From positions 930,001-994,000 of the forward strand of contig NZ_FOFM01000001.1 in NCBI RefSeq assembly GCF_900110875.1: DNA of 64,000 nucleotides. The letters run 5' to 3'. The position numbers and the translations under genes are program-made. This document shows, one piece after another, positions 27,855 through 36,136 of the stretch; position 1 is the stretch's first letter; each line of letters opens with the position of its first letter. The notes beneath the pieces are model-generated. The model did no database searches, was not told the DNA's origin, and worked only from the letters and a program-made list of their open reading frames with translations. This DNA is from Pseudovibrio axinellae. Lineage in GTDB: Bacteria; Pseudomonadota; Alphaproteobacteria; Rhizobiales; Stappiaceae.

Positions 27855-28302
27855 TATTCTACTCCCGAAAAAGAATGACCGTTCTTGAAGACAACACAAA
27901 TCCGGCCACTCCAACAACTCTGTCACCAAACAGAAATATCATAATTTACTCAGTAATAAACCTAGGATCATCGAAGATTTAGTGAATATACACATGCCGC
28001 AAGGGTTGCTAATCCAAAATATGTTTGGAGGCAGCAAGTCTATAGAATATCTATTTTTTCTCCTATAAGCGGCTCTTCTTTGTCTAAAGTATAACAACGT
28101 CAAGTATACCTTTATAGGTAGAAACTGAGCTACCTTACACCTCCTTACATGTAATATTACTGAAACTGCATTATTTTTCAGAACCTTATCCCTAAGTGTA
28201 AGGTTGACAAGGATCAAAGCGACAACTGTAATATTGGCCTAATATTTCAGTCAGGGACGACCTCCCATATCGCTTAGAGATAGAGGGCAAGGAGATAGGC
28301 TT
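27855..28302. other. Divergent intergenic region, dctP / universal stress protein
   Basis: About 450 AT-rich bases with promoters in both directions and no gene. It holds a perfect 9-bp inverted repeat, ACCTTACAC at 28132-28140 and GTGTAAGGT at 28196-28204, with a 55-base spacer, and an FNR-like site next to its right arm (separate entry). Confidence 0.55.
28204..28245 (+). promoter_or_regulatory. FNR/FixK-type site and promoter of the universal stress gene
   Basis: TTGACAAGGATCAA at 28204-28217 matches TTGAT-N4-ATCAA at nine of ten positions. A TAATAT at 28240-28245 would serve as -10 element with a start near 28252, which puts the site centre at about -41.5, the class II activation position. 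Alternatively, TTGACA (28204-28209) with TGTAAT (28227-28232) at 17-base spacing reads as an ordinary sigma-70 promoter. Low-oxygen control is common for universal stress proteins, which favours the first reading. Confidence 0.6.
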
Positions 28303-29133
28303 ATGGCAATCAAGGACATTCTTACAATCACGGATCTGAACGGCGAGCAAACAGCCTCCAAGGTCGCTGTGGAATTTGCGCGGCAGGCAGGTGCACATGC
28401 GACAGGTCTTGCGCTTGCGTTTGAGCCAATTGTACCTGGTTTTCTAGCAGCTCCAATGCCAACTGATTATCTGCAGGTTGCCAAAAATCAGGCTATCGAC
28501 GCTGCGAAGGCATCCACCGAGAAGTTCAAAAATTACTCCAAGCTGGCCGCAATCTCCACAGAAACGCGGATAGAGGAGATCATCACGGGTGGCAATCTTG
28601 ATTCAATCATGGGGCATTGCCGTCTCAGCGACATGGTTGTGATTGGGCAGGACAATCCAGACGCACCTGAGCCGATGCGCGAAATGCTTATTGAGGGCCT
28701 GCTTTTTGAATCTGGCGTGCCGACATTGATTGTCCCGTTTATTTCCAAGGGCAATTTTAAGCCAAGCAAGGTTGTTCTCGCTTGGGATGGCAGTGCAACC
28801 GCTGCACGTGCAGTGCACGCTGCACTTCCCATTCTTGAAATGGCGGAACAGGTAACAATTGTTATTATTAACAAGGGTCTACCGCTTGAGGGCGAGCCAG
28901 GTTCTGATATCGCAACGTATCTTGCAAGGCACAACCTAGAGATTAACGTTGACGTAATCAACAACCCACCAATTAGTGTCGGTGATGCTTTGCTGAACTA
29001 CGTCTCTGAGAATGCAGTCGATCTGTTGGTGATGGGCGGCTATGGCCATAGCCGTATGCGTGAATATCTGGTGGGTGGAGCAACCCGCGATATTCTCCAT
29101 TCCATGACTATTCCGGTCCTCATGGCTCATTAA
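28303..29133 (+). CDS. Universal stress protein with two tandem Usp domains
   Basis: A 276-residue cytoplasmic protein made of two Usp domains, about residues 2-140 and 148-276. The second has the full ATP-binding signature: VLAWDGSATAARAVHAA at its start and GGYGHSRMREYLVGGATRDIL at its end (G-2x-G-9x-G-S/T pattern). The first domain has a degenerate loop (MVVIGQDNPDAPEP), so only one nucleotide site is likely. AAGGAGA precedes the ATG. An FNR-like site upstream suggests induction at low oxygen. It is followed by a strong terminator and then by an acyl-CoA synthetase/acetyltransferase. Confidence 0.93.
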   Translation: MAIKDILTITDLNGEQTASKVAVEFARQAGAHATGLALAFEPIVPGFLAAPMPTDYLQVAKNQAIDAAKASTEKFKNYSKLAAISTETRIEEIITGGNLDSIMGHCRLSDMVVIGQDNPDAPEPMREMLIEGLLFESGVPTLIVPFISKGNFKPSKVVLAWDGSATAARAVHAALPILEMAEQVTIVIINKGLPLEGEPGSDIATYLARHNLEINVDVINNPPISVGDALLNYVSENAVDLLVMGGYGHSRMREYLVGGATRDILHSMTIPVLMAH

Positions 29134-29180
29134 TGCACTTGGGAGGTAAGACATCTTATCTCTCAGTCCTTGCTCTTATC

Positions 29181-29227
29181 AAAATGGAGAGAGGTGTCGC
29201 CTTGCTGTCGCACCTCTCTCCTATTTT
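29181..29227 (+). terminator. Rho-independent terminator of the universal stress gene
   Basis: GGAGAGAGGTG (29186-29196) pairs perfectly with CACCTCTCTCC (29211-29221), and AAAAT/ATTTT extends the stem past a single bulged T. Confidence 0.9.
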
Positions 29228-29331
29228 GGGTCTCAGACTTATATTTTCGATCTGTAAACGGGTCATAGATCTGAGTTGAAACCCACTCGTACAGCAACTA
29301 AAACTCAGCCGAGTTTGACGGGAATTGCGCT

Positions 29332-32049
29332 ATGACGATCTGCAATTTGGAGGGCCTGACCTCTCCACGCTCCATTGCCATTGTTGGCCCTAACAGCAAG
29401 CAGGAAATGGTCCTGCAGCGTCTCATAGACAGCCTGACGACTTGCAAGTTTACGGGGGTAAAGACACTCGTTGGGCTTCCTGAAACTGAAGCAGACGGCT
29501 TCGCCAGTGCTCCTTCCATATCCAAGGTTGACGGCAATGCAGATCTAGCAATTTTGCTTGGTGACCCGACAACCGCAGCGGAGAGTATCAACCAGCTTGG
29601 CGCGCAAGGAACGCGGGCCGTTGTCATACCTGCAAGTGGCTTTGACAGCTGGAGTGAGGTACATCTTGATGCGCTTTTAAAAGCTGCACACCCCTATAAT
29701 ATTCGGATTCTTGGTCCGGGTAGTTTGGGGTTGGCCTCGCCGTATTCCAACCTTTCAACACTTCTGACAAGCGAGCAGGCTCTTAAAGGCGATCTTGCTC
29801 TCATTTCCCGCTCTGGCACTATTTTTAACACCACCCTTTCGTGGGCCAAGGCAAACTCGATTGGTTTTTCGGGCGTGGTTTCGCTTGGCCGCAGGCTGGA
29901 TGTGGACGTCTCTGATTTATTGGATTGGTATGCTCAGGATTACAGAACCAAGGCAATCCTTGTCCACCTTGAGACCATAGCAAACCCTCGCAAGTTTATG
30001 TCTGCTGCACGTGCTGCTGCCCGCTCAAAGCCGGTGATTGTTCTTCGCAGCGGTGCAAGCCGTGACCAACATATCTCCGGAATGGCACATTCCAGCCGTC
30101 TTGCCACACGCGACTCCGTCTATGACGCTGCTTTGCAACGTGCTGGCGTTCTGCGGGTTTATGATCTTGATGAGATGTTTGAGGCAGCGGAAACCATCAC
30201 GCGGGTTGCCCCGTCGACTGGGCGGCGTCTTTCCATCATCGCGAATGGCCGCAGTCTGGCGACACTTGCTGCGGACCGCCTTGCCAAGGTTGGCGGAAAG
30301 CTGGCGCCGATCAGCAGCGAGACCAAAGAAAGCCTTTTGTCGCTGACACGTGCAGATGCAGTGGCAGACAACCCGATGGTGTTATCTGAAGCGGCCAGTC
30401 CTGAAGAGTTTAAAGAAGGCATCAGCGCCCTCCTTAAAGACCCAAACTCCGACGGCGTACTGGCGATTGCAGCACCAACAGCCTTTGTTGATTTTGAAGA
30501 GGTTGCCAAAGCCATTGCTGAAGCGGCCAAAGAAGACCGCAAGCGGTTTGGCAAACATCAAGCCTTTGTCACCACGCTTGCTGGGGGCGCGAACATACCA
30601 CGTCAATATCTCGATGAAGCGCGCGTTCCCTGTTATCCAAGTCCATCTGGCGCAATTCGCTCCTTCATGCATCTGGTGCGTTACAAAGAGGCAAAGGACC
30701 ATCTTTCAGCTGTGCCTGACAGTCTGCCAAGCGACTACAAGCCTAACCTCAGACTTGCAAAAGAGACAATTAGCGCGGCTTTAGAGAATAGGCAAAAGTG
30801 GCTCACACCTGTTCAAACCCGCGAACTGCTGCGCGCATATTCCATCAATCAGGTAGAATTGCATCTGGTTAAAACGGTGGAAGAGGCTGCCAAGGTTGCC
30901 GAAGTTATGTTCGGCAAACATAATCAGCTGGTTCTTAAAGTCAGTAGTCCAGATTTGACATTCAAGTCAGACATTGGCGGCGTCCACCTTGGTGTCGACA
31001 GTGTCGAGGATGTGAAGGCAACCTTTGAAAAAATCCTCCAGAACGTGAAACACTCGTTTCCCGATGCTGAGATTACTGGAGTTGAAATCCAACCCTTGGT
31101 CTCTCGCCGCTTTGGCCTTGAGACCTATGCGGGGCTGGCTGACGATCCGGTGTTTGGCCCTGTCGTTGTATTTGGCAAAGGCGGCACCTCGGTTGAGGTG
31201 ATTGGAGACCGGGCCATGGATCTGGTGCCCATTGATCTGAACCTTGCCAATGCGATGATCTCACGGACCAACACCTCCAAACTCCTTAAAGGTTTCCGCA
31301 ACCGACCTTCCGTGAATATTGGAGAGGTCGAGCAGTTGCTGGTTAAACTCTCGCAGATTGCTGTAGATTTTCCAGAGGTGCGCGAACTTGACCTTAATCC
31401 GGTTGTTGCAGATGAAACCGGCATTGTCGTGCTTGATGCACGTGTTGCCATTAGTGCTCCGGAAAAGCGCCCAGGCCGTCAGGGGAGATCCCGCCTTTCA
31501 ATTGTGCCCTACCCTGTTGAGTGGGAGCACACTCACAAGCTGAAAGATGGCAAGACAGTTCTTATCCGCCCTATCCGCCCAGAAGATCAGGGGATCTTGA
31601 AGAAGTTCTTTGAGAAGGTTTCCGTTGAAGACCTAAGGCTGCGTTTCTTTGCTCCGGTCAAAGAGTTTTCGCATACGTTTTTAGCCCGTCTTGTACAGCT
31701 TGATTATGCGCGGGCAATTGCTTTTGCTGCCATTGATCCTGAAACAGGGAATATTTTGGGCGTGGTGCGGCTTCACGCCAACCCAGATCACACCGAAGGC
31801 GAATATGCCGTGATGGTACAGTCCAACCTCAAAGGGTTCGGTCTAGGCTGGATCTTGATGAAGCTGATTATTCGTTACGCCAAAGTCGATGGGATTCAGA
31901 CCGTAAAAGGCGAAGTTCTGCGCGAGAATACCACTATGCTGGATATGTGTCGCAGTCTGGGGTTCCGTGTAAAACGTTCGCCTGACGATGATGCACTTGC
32001 TGATGTTGCCCTTGACGTGACAGCCCTTGACCGTGAGACCATGAGTTAG
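29332..32049 (+). CDS. ADP-forming acyl-CoA synthetase fused to a GNAT domain (Pat/PatZ architecture)
   Basis: A 905-residue protein with the layout of the lysine acetyltransferase Pat: CoA-binding domain (about 8-130, SPRSIAIVGPNSKQE), succinyl-CoA-ligase-like domain (about 140-440), ATP-grasp domain (about 480-700, LVLKVSSPDLTFKSDIGGVHLGV, then ELDLNPVV) and C-terminal GNAT (about 735-900, IRPIRPEDQG, GFGLGWILMKLII). In Pat the phosphorylated His of ADP-forming synthetases is replaced; here His253 in GMAHSSRLATRD is retained, so the synthetase half may be active. It may therefore make acyl-CoA, acetylate proteins, or do both. It lies downstream of the universal stress gene, beyond a terminator. 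Confidence 0.9.
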   Translation: MTICNLEGLTSPRSIAIVGPNSKQEMVLQRLIDSLTTCKFTGVKTLVGLPETEADGFASAPSISKVDGNADLAILLGDPTTAAESINQLGAQGTRAVVIPASGFDSWSEVHLDALLKAAHPYNIRILGPGSLGLASPYSNLSTLLTSEQALKGDLALISRSGTIFNTTLSWAKANSIGFSGVVSLGRRLDVDVSDLLDWYAQDYRTKAILVHLETIANPRKFMSAARAAARSKPVIVLRSGASRDQHISGMAHSSRLATRDSVYDAALQRAGVLRVYDLDEMFEAAETITRVAPSTGRRLSIIANGRSLATLAADRLAKVGGKLAPISSETKESLLSLTRADAVADNPMVLSEAASPEEFKEGISALLKDPNSDGVLAIAAPTAFVDFEEVAKAIAEAAKEDRKRFGKHQAFVTTLAGGANIPRQYLDEARVPCYPSPSGAIRSFMHLVRYKEAKDHLSAVPDSLPSDYKPNLRLAKETISAALENRQKWLTPVQTRELLRAYSINQVELHLVKTVEEAAKVAEVMFGKHNQLVLKVSSPDLTFKSDIGGVHLGVDSVEDVKATFEKILQNVKHSFPDAEITGVEIQPLVSRRFGLETYAGLADDPVFGPVVVFGKGGTSVEVIGDRAMDLVPIDLNLANAMISRTNTSKLLKGFRNRPSVNIGEVEQLLVKLSQIAVDFPEVRELDLNPVVADETGIVVLDARVAISAPEKRPGRQGRSRLSIVPYPVEWEHTHKLKDGKTVLIRPIRPEDQGILKKFFEKVSVEDLRLRFFAPVKEFSHTFLARLVQLDYARAIAFAAIDPETGNILGVVRLHANPDHTEGEYAVMVQSNLKGFGLGWILMKLIIRYAKVDGIQTVKGEVLRENTTMLDMCRSLGFRVKRSPDDDALADVALDVTALDRETMS

Positions 32050-32102
32050 AGCCGATTTGATCACGTCGGACGGCGATCTTTACTCCTACAAGTGTTTGAG
32101 AG

Positions 32103-32154
32103 GTTTGAGGAGCAAAGCATTCACTTTTTTAGCGGTTTGCTTTGCGCCTCAAAC
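32103..32154. terminator. Long hairpin between convergent genes, likely bidirectional terminator
   Basis: GTTTGAGG (32103-32110) and GCAAAGC (32112-32118) pair with GCTTTGC (32139-32145) and CCTCAAAC (32147-32154), one A-G mismatch between them, with a 20-base loop. There is no long T-run after either end, so the stem itself and the convergent setting are the evidence. Confidence 0.6.
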
Positions 32155-32166
32155 GTTTACAACTTA

Positions 32167-33840
32167 TTAGCCCTCAGCCAGAGACGCATCACGAATTTGC
32201 GTGAGTGAACGTGCAGGCGTGATTGCTTCCGGGTCCAGATGAAGGTGGAGAAGTGCGGGCTTGCCGCTTGCTTTTGCCGCTTCAAATGCCGGGCCAAACT
32301 CTGCTGCCGTTTTTACTGTGCTTGAATGGAACCCATAGGCTTTGGCGAGCTCTGCAAAGTTGGGATTGTGCAAAGTGGTCGCGCTAACGCGACCAGGGTA
32401 TTCGCGCTCCTGATGCATGCGGATGGTGCCGTAAATACCGTTATCGACAACGACAACGATGATGTTAGCCTCTTCCTGCGCAGCTGTACCCAGCTCCTGA
32501 ATGGTCATTTGCAGACAGCCGTCACCAGCAAAGCAAATGACATCACGCTCTGGGAATTTTAGCTTTGCAGCTACAGCTGCTGGCAGTCCGTAACCCATGG
32601 AGCCACAGGTTGGAGCCAACTGAGTGTTGTACTTGCGGAAACGATGGAAGCGGTGCACCCAAGTGGCATAATTGCCTGCGCCATTGGTGAAAATGGTGGT
32701 GTCTTCAAGATTGTTCTCAATCCACTCCATCACTCCCGCCATTTGCAGGTCGCCTGCGACCTGGGGACGGGCACCAGACCAAGCCATATAGTCTGCGTGT
32801 GCTTGGTCTGCTTGCGCTTTCCAGCCGGTTTTTTGCGCTACATCCAGTTGAGCCAGTGCATCACAAAAGCCAGTTGGGCTTGCATTTATGCCCAGTGTTG
32901 GCACGTAGATGCGGCCCAGCTCTTCTGCCCCTGGGTGGATATGAACGACCTTTTGAGCTGGTACAGGAATGTCCAGCATCGAATAGGACTGGCTGGGCAT
33001 TTCAGAAAGTATGTCGCCAAGTAAAACAATGAGATCTGAGTTCTCAATGCGCTCTTTCAGCTTCGGGTTGATGCCGATACCGACATCCCCTGCATAACAA
33101 GCGTGAGTGTTGTCAAAAAGCATCTGCCGACGGAAGGATACACCAACCGGCATGTTGTTGTTTTGCGCAAAAGCCATGAAGGTGTTGCAGGTTTCCTCTG
33201 ACCAGCGCGACCCGCCCAGGATGAAGAACGGACGCTCCGCCTCTTCCAACAAGCCTTTGAATTCTTCCATCTGCTGATTGGATGGGTGCGTTTCGATCTG
33301 ACGCATCGCAGGAACGCGTTGTGCCTCGGCCATTTCAATCAGCATATCTTCTGGTAGGGCCAAAACAACCGGGCCCGGACGGCCAGACGTTGCAACATGA
33401 TAGGCGCGGGATATCATTTCCGGGATACGGTCCGGCTGGTCAATCTCGGCGACCCACTTGGCAATACTGCCAAACATCTGACGGTAGTTAACTTCCTGAA
33501 AGGCATCGCGCTCGCGCATGTCCCTTGCGATCTGCCCGACAAACAAGATCATAGGCGTTGAATCTTGCTGAGCTACGTGAACACCAGCAGAGGCGTTGGT
33601 GGCGCCAGGTCCGCGGGTAACCATGCAGATGCCTGGCTTACCCGTCATTTTACCCCAGGCATCTGCCATCATGGCAGCTCCACCTTCCTGACGGCAAAGC
33701 GTGACCGGAATGGAAGCATCATACAACGCATCCAGCACAGCGAGATAACTCTCGCCCGGCACGCAGAAGACACGCTCTGCGCCCTGATCTTCCAGCGCAT
33801 CTACGATTAACTGACCACCGGTCCGTTTTGTCTGGCTCAT
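32167..33840 (-). CDS. Thiamine-diphosphate enzyme, acetolactate synthase-like
   Basis: A 557-residue enzyme with the three domains of the ThDP family. The N-terminal domain has CVPGESYLAVLDAL and the cofactor-activating Glu52 in CRQEGGAAMMADAWGK. The C-terminal ThDP domain has CGSMGYGLPAAVAAKL and FAGDGCLQMTIQELGTA ending in VDNG, the Mg/ThDP motif. It resembles the IlvB large subunit most, yet no ilvN regulatory gene is adjacent, and the quinone/FAD loop region differs, so it may act on another 2-oxoacid. GGAGTGAGGG precedes the ATG. It is divergent from the kinase fusion gene. Confidence 0.87.
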   Translation of the reverse strand: MSQTKRTGGQLIVDALEDQGAERVFCVPGESYLAVLDALYDASIPVTLCRQEGGAAMMADAWGKMTGKPGICMVTRGPGATNASAGVHVAQQDSTPMILFVGQIARDMRERDAFQEVNYRQMFGSIAKWVAEIDQPDRIPEMISRAYHVATSGRPGPVVLALPEDMLIEMAEAQRVPAMRQIETHPSNQQMEEFKGLLEEAERPFFILGGSRWSEETCNTFMAFAQNNNMPVGVSFRRQMLFDNTHACYAGDVGIGINPKLKERIENSDLIVLLGDILSEMPSQSYSMLDIPVPAQKVVHIHPGAEELGRIYVPTLGINASPTGFCDALAQLDVAQKTGWKAQADQAHADYMAWSGARPQVAGDLQMAGVMEWIENNLEDTTIFTNGAGNYATWVHRFHRFRKYNTQLAPTCGSMGYGLPAAVAAKLKFPERDVICFAGDGCLQMTIQELGTAAQEEANIIVVVVDNGIYGTIRMHQEREYPGRVSATTLHNPNFAELAKAYGFHSSTVKTAAEFGPAFEAAKASGKPALLHLHLDPEAITPARSLTQIRDASLAEG

Positions 33841-34105
33841 CCCTCACTCCGCTATCAATTCAATTGGGGAGAAGATACGCGGATTATCGTCCCATGAAAA
33901 TCTGCAGTATTTCCCTTTATTATTCCAGCTTGGAATGAACTGGACAAATCCTGACGGTTTTAGTGCGCGGTGCATGACATATCGGGCCATATGCAGGCGT
34001 TCTCTTCCGCCCCCCTTATAAACCTTAGCCCGATTGATTGATTGGCACTTACAATGCAAGGATGCACAAACAGCTTTAGATTTGTGCCGTTGTAATGGGG
34101 GTGTC

Positions 34106-35674
34106 ATGACCGCTAACAGTTTTGACGTTGATACCATAGAGCAAAGCGAGATTATTGACTTCTTCTCTTCTGCCGCCGCGCACAGGGGACAAGAGGTTAA
34201 ACGCATCGACACCCATGCAAATATTGCTTTTCTGGTGGGCAATGACGCTTACAAGATGAAGCGTGACGTGAAGTTTCCATTCCTGGACTATTCCAGTTTG
34301 GAGAAACGCAAAGCGGCCTGCGAAGCAGAAATACACCTCAACAGCCAATATGCGCCTCAAATCTATCGCAGCACATTGCCAATCACTCTGCAACCAGACG
34401 GTTCTTTTGAACTCGCCGGGAGAGGCCAGGCTGTGGAGTGGGTCGTTCATATGAACCGCTTCAATGAACACCTAGGCTTGGATCGTATCGCGGAAGAAAA
34501 AGGTATCAGCTCTGAGCTTGCGATTGATCTGGCTAAGCTTATGGTCAACGCTCACAGCCGCACAACCCTGCGAGAGGCACAGCCCTGGATTGATGATCTG
34601 GCATCGTATATGGACCAGAATCTGGACGCATTTTTAGAATTTCCGCAGTTCTTCCCGAAGGATCAAGTTCTAGCGCTGGATAAAGCTGCTCGCCAAGAAC
34701 ACCACACCATTGAGCCGACTATTCAGCAACGTGGTGCGTTGGGATTCGTTCGTCTGAACCATGGGGATGCGCACCTATCCAACATCGTTTTGCATGATGG
34801 CAAGCCGCTTTTGTTTGACGCCGTTGAATTTGATGATGCGATTGCAACGGGGGATGTACTTTATGACCTTGCTTTCCTGTTGCTTGACCTTTGTGAGCGC
34901 GAAGAACCGGTCGCAGCAAATATTGTGCTCAACACCTATCTCAGGCTGACACATCAACCTAAGCATCTGGAAGATATCCGTGTCCTTCGGTTTTATCTGA
35001 TGATGCGGGCTGCTATTCGAGCAAAGATCGCAGCTGCCTCCTCTCTTCATCAGGACGGGGAGACGCGTAAAAAGACCGAGCATCAGGCAAGGGCTTATTT
35101 TCAGATTTGTCGCCGTGCCCTTGAGCCAACTGCTCCAGTGCTTTGTGCAATTGGCGGACTGTCTGGGACAGGCAAAACAACGCTTGCTCAAGGCCTTGCT
35201 CCTCTTCTTGGCCGGATGCCGGGAGCAGTCCATTTGCGAACGGATGTTATACGCAAAGAACTGCTGGATATTGGCGAGACTGACAAAGCGGGGAAGGCAA
35301 CCTACACACCAGAGTTTTCTGCCAGGGTTTATGGTGAACTGTTCACGCGTGCGGGCCAGGTCCTTGCTGGCGGGCATTCTGTCATCATTGATGGTGTCTA
35401 CAGCAAAGCTGAGGAGCGCGACTCAGTTGAGAAACTGGCGGCTCAGGAAGCGGCCGAGTTTTACGGCATTTGGCTTGAGGCTGAGTTGCAAACGCTTATC
35501 AACCGCGTTGAAGCGCGACACGGCGACGCATCTGATGCAGATAGTGATGTGGTTCGAAAACAGCAAACGTACGCACTGGGTTCCATTGCGTGGCCTAAGC
35601 TGGACAGCACTGCCCCCAAAGAAGCTGTTTTAAAACAAGCTTGTAGTCGTATGGGGCTGAAACACGGAAGCTGA
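34106..35674 (+). CDS. Aminoglycoside-phosphotransferase-like / P-loop kinase fusion
   Basis: A 522-residue two-domain protein. The N-terminal part (about 1-340) has the APH/choline-kinase fold: KMKRDVKFPFLDYSSLEKR near the ATP site, then the catalytic HGDAHLSN and the metal-binding LFDAVEFDD. The C-terminal part (about 350-520) is a P-loop kinase of the AAA_33/gluconate-kinase type: GGLSGTGKTTLAQ, HLRTDVIRKELL and VIIDGVYSKAEERD. The combination is conserved in many Proteobacteria, but no substrate is known. I chose the ATG at 34106 with GGGGG upstream. It is followed by feoABC, apparently as a separate unit. Confidence 0.88.
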   Translation: MTANSFDVDTIEQSEIIDFFSSAAAHRGQEVKRIDTHANIAFLVGNDAYKMKRDVKFPFLDYSSLEKRKAACEAEIHLNSQYAPQIYRSTLPITLQPDGSFELAGRGQAVEWVVHMNRFNEHLGLDRIAEEKGISSELAIDLAKLMVNAHSRTTLREAQPWIDDLASYMDQNLDAFLEFPQFFPKDQVLALDKAARQEHHTIEPTIQQRGALGFVRLNHGDAHLSNIVLHDGKPLLFDAVEFDDAIATGDVLYDLAFLLLDLCEREEPVAANIVLNTYLRLTHQPKHLEDIRVLRFYLMMRAAIRAKIAAASSLHQDGETRKKTEHQARAYFQICRRALEPTAPVLCAIGGLSGTGKTTLAQGLAPLLGRMPGAVHLRTDVIRKELLDIGETDKAGKATYTPEFSARVYGELFTRAGQVLAGGHSVIIDGVYSKAEERDSVEKLAAQEAAEFYGIWLEAELQTLINRVEARHGDASDADSDVVRKQQTYALGSIAWPKLDSTAPKEAVLKQACSRMGLKHGS

Positions 35675-35756
35675 GATTCCGTTTTTTATAATGATTACAA
35701 AGTGATAGTCTAGGTTCGGCAACGCTCAAAGCCGCTTTAAAATTGATTGCTGTCAA

Positions 35757-35771
35757 TGCAAGTCATTCGCA
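35757..35771. promoter_or_regulatory. Fur-like box upstream of feoA
   Basis: TGCAAGTCATTCGCA is a 7-1-7 imperfect palindrome with five of seven paired positions, close to the TGMNAAT-N-ATTNKCA type of Fur site. It lies about 45 bases before the feoA start, where iron-loaded Fur (or an alphaproteobacterial relative) would block the promoter. Confidence 0.6.
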
Positions 35772-35815
35772 ATTGCATTTTATTGTCTTCAAGAACTAAG
35801 ATTTTTGGAGGCTAA

Positions 35816-36136
35816 ATGTCTTTGCAAGCCAGAGAAACATTCGAGCAGGCTCCCCATAGGGAAGTTTTTGCACCGTATCGTGAGACATTCGTTCCTCCTG
35901 TCCAGGCTGTGCCACTTACGCAAGCACGCAGCGGCGTAGAGTTAAAGGTCGTTCGCCTTGGAAGAAGCCGGGCGGATGCACTCAAACTTAGATCACTTGG
36001 GCTCACCAGTGACCGTCCCCTCACTATTTTTGAAGGCAGCGGAACGCGCGCGCGCATCCTTTCTATCGGGTCCCAGCGTGTGGCTGTTGGAGTTGACCTG
36101 GCTGGCACCATTTTGGTGGAAGAGGTTGACCAATGA
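35816..36136 (+). CDS. feoA: Ferrous iron transport protein FeoA with N-terminal extension
   Basis: SH3-like cytoplasmic partner of FeoB. The FeoA domain is at about residues 30-105: VPLTQARSG, KVVRLGRSRADALKLRSLGL, then SQRVAVGVDLAGTILV. The first 30 residues are extra and contain three spaced copies of RE-T/V-F (RETF, REVF, RETF). The start is firm: GGAGG lies four bases before the ATG, and there is no other Met in the protein. It overlaps feoB by 4 bases (ATGA). A Fur-like box is upstream. Confidence 0.93.
   Translation: MSLQARETFEQAPHREVFAPYRETFVPPVQAVPLTQARSGVELKVVRLGRSRADALKLRSLGLTSDRPLTIFEGSGTRARILSIGSQRVAVGVDLAGTILVEEVDQ

Noticed and set aside
34775-35377. Minus-strand open frame of 200 codons
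   Set aside because: Antisense to the APH/kinase fusion, whose catalytic motifs prove the plus frame.
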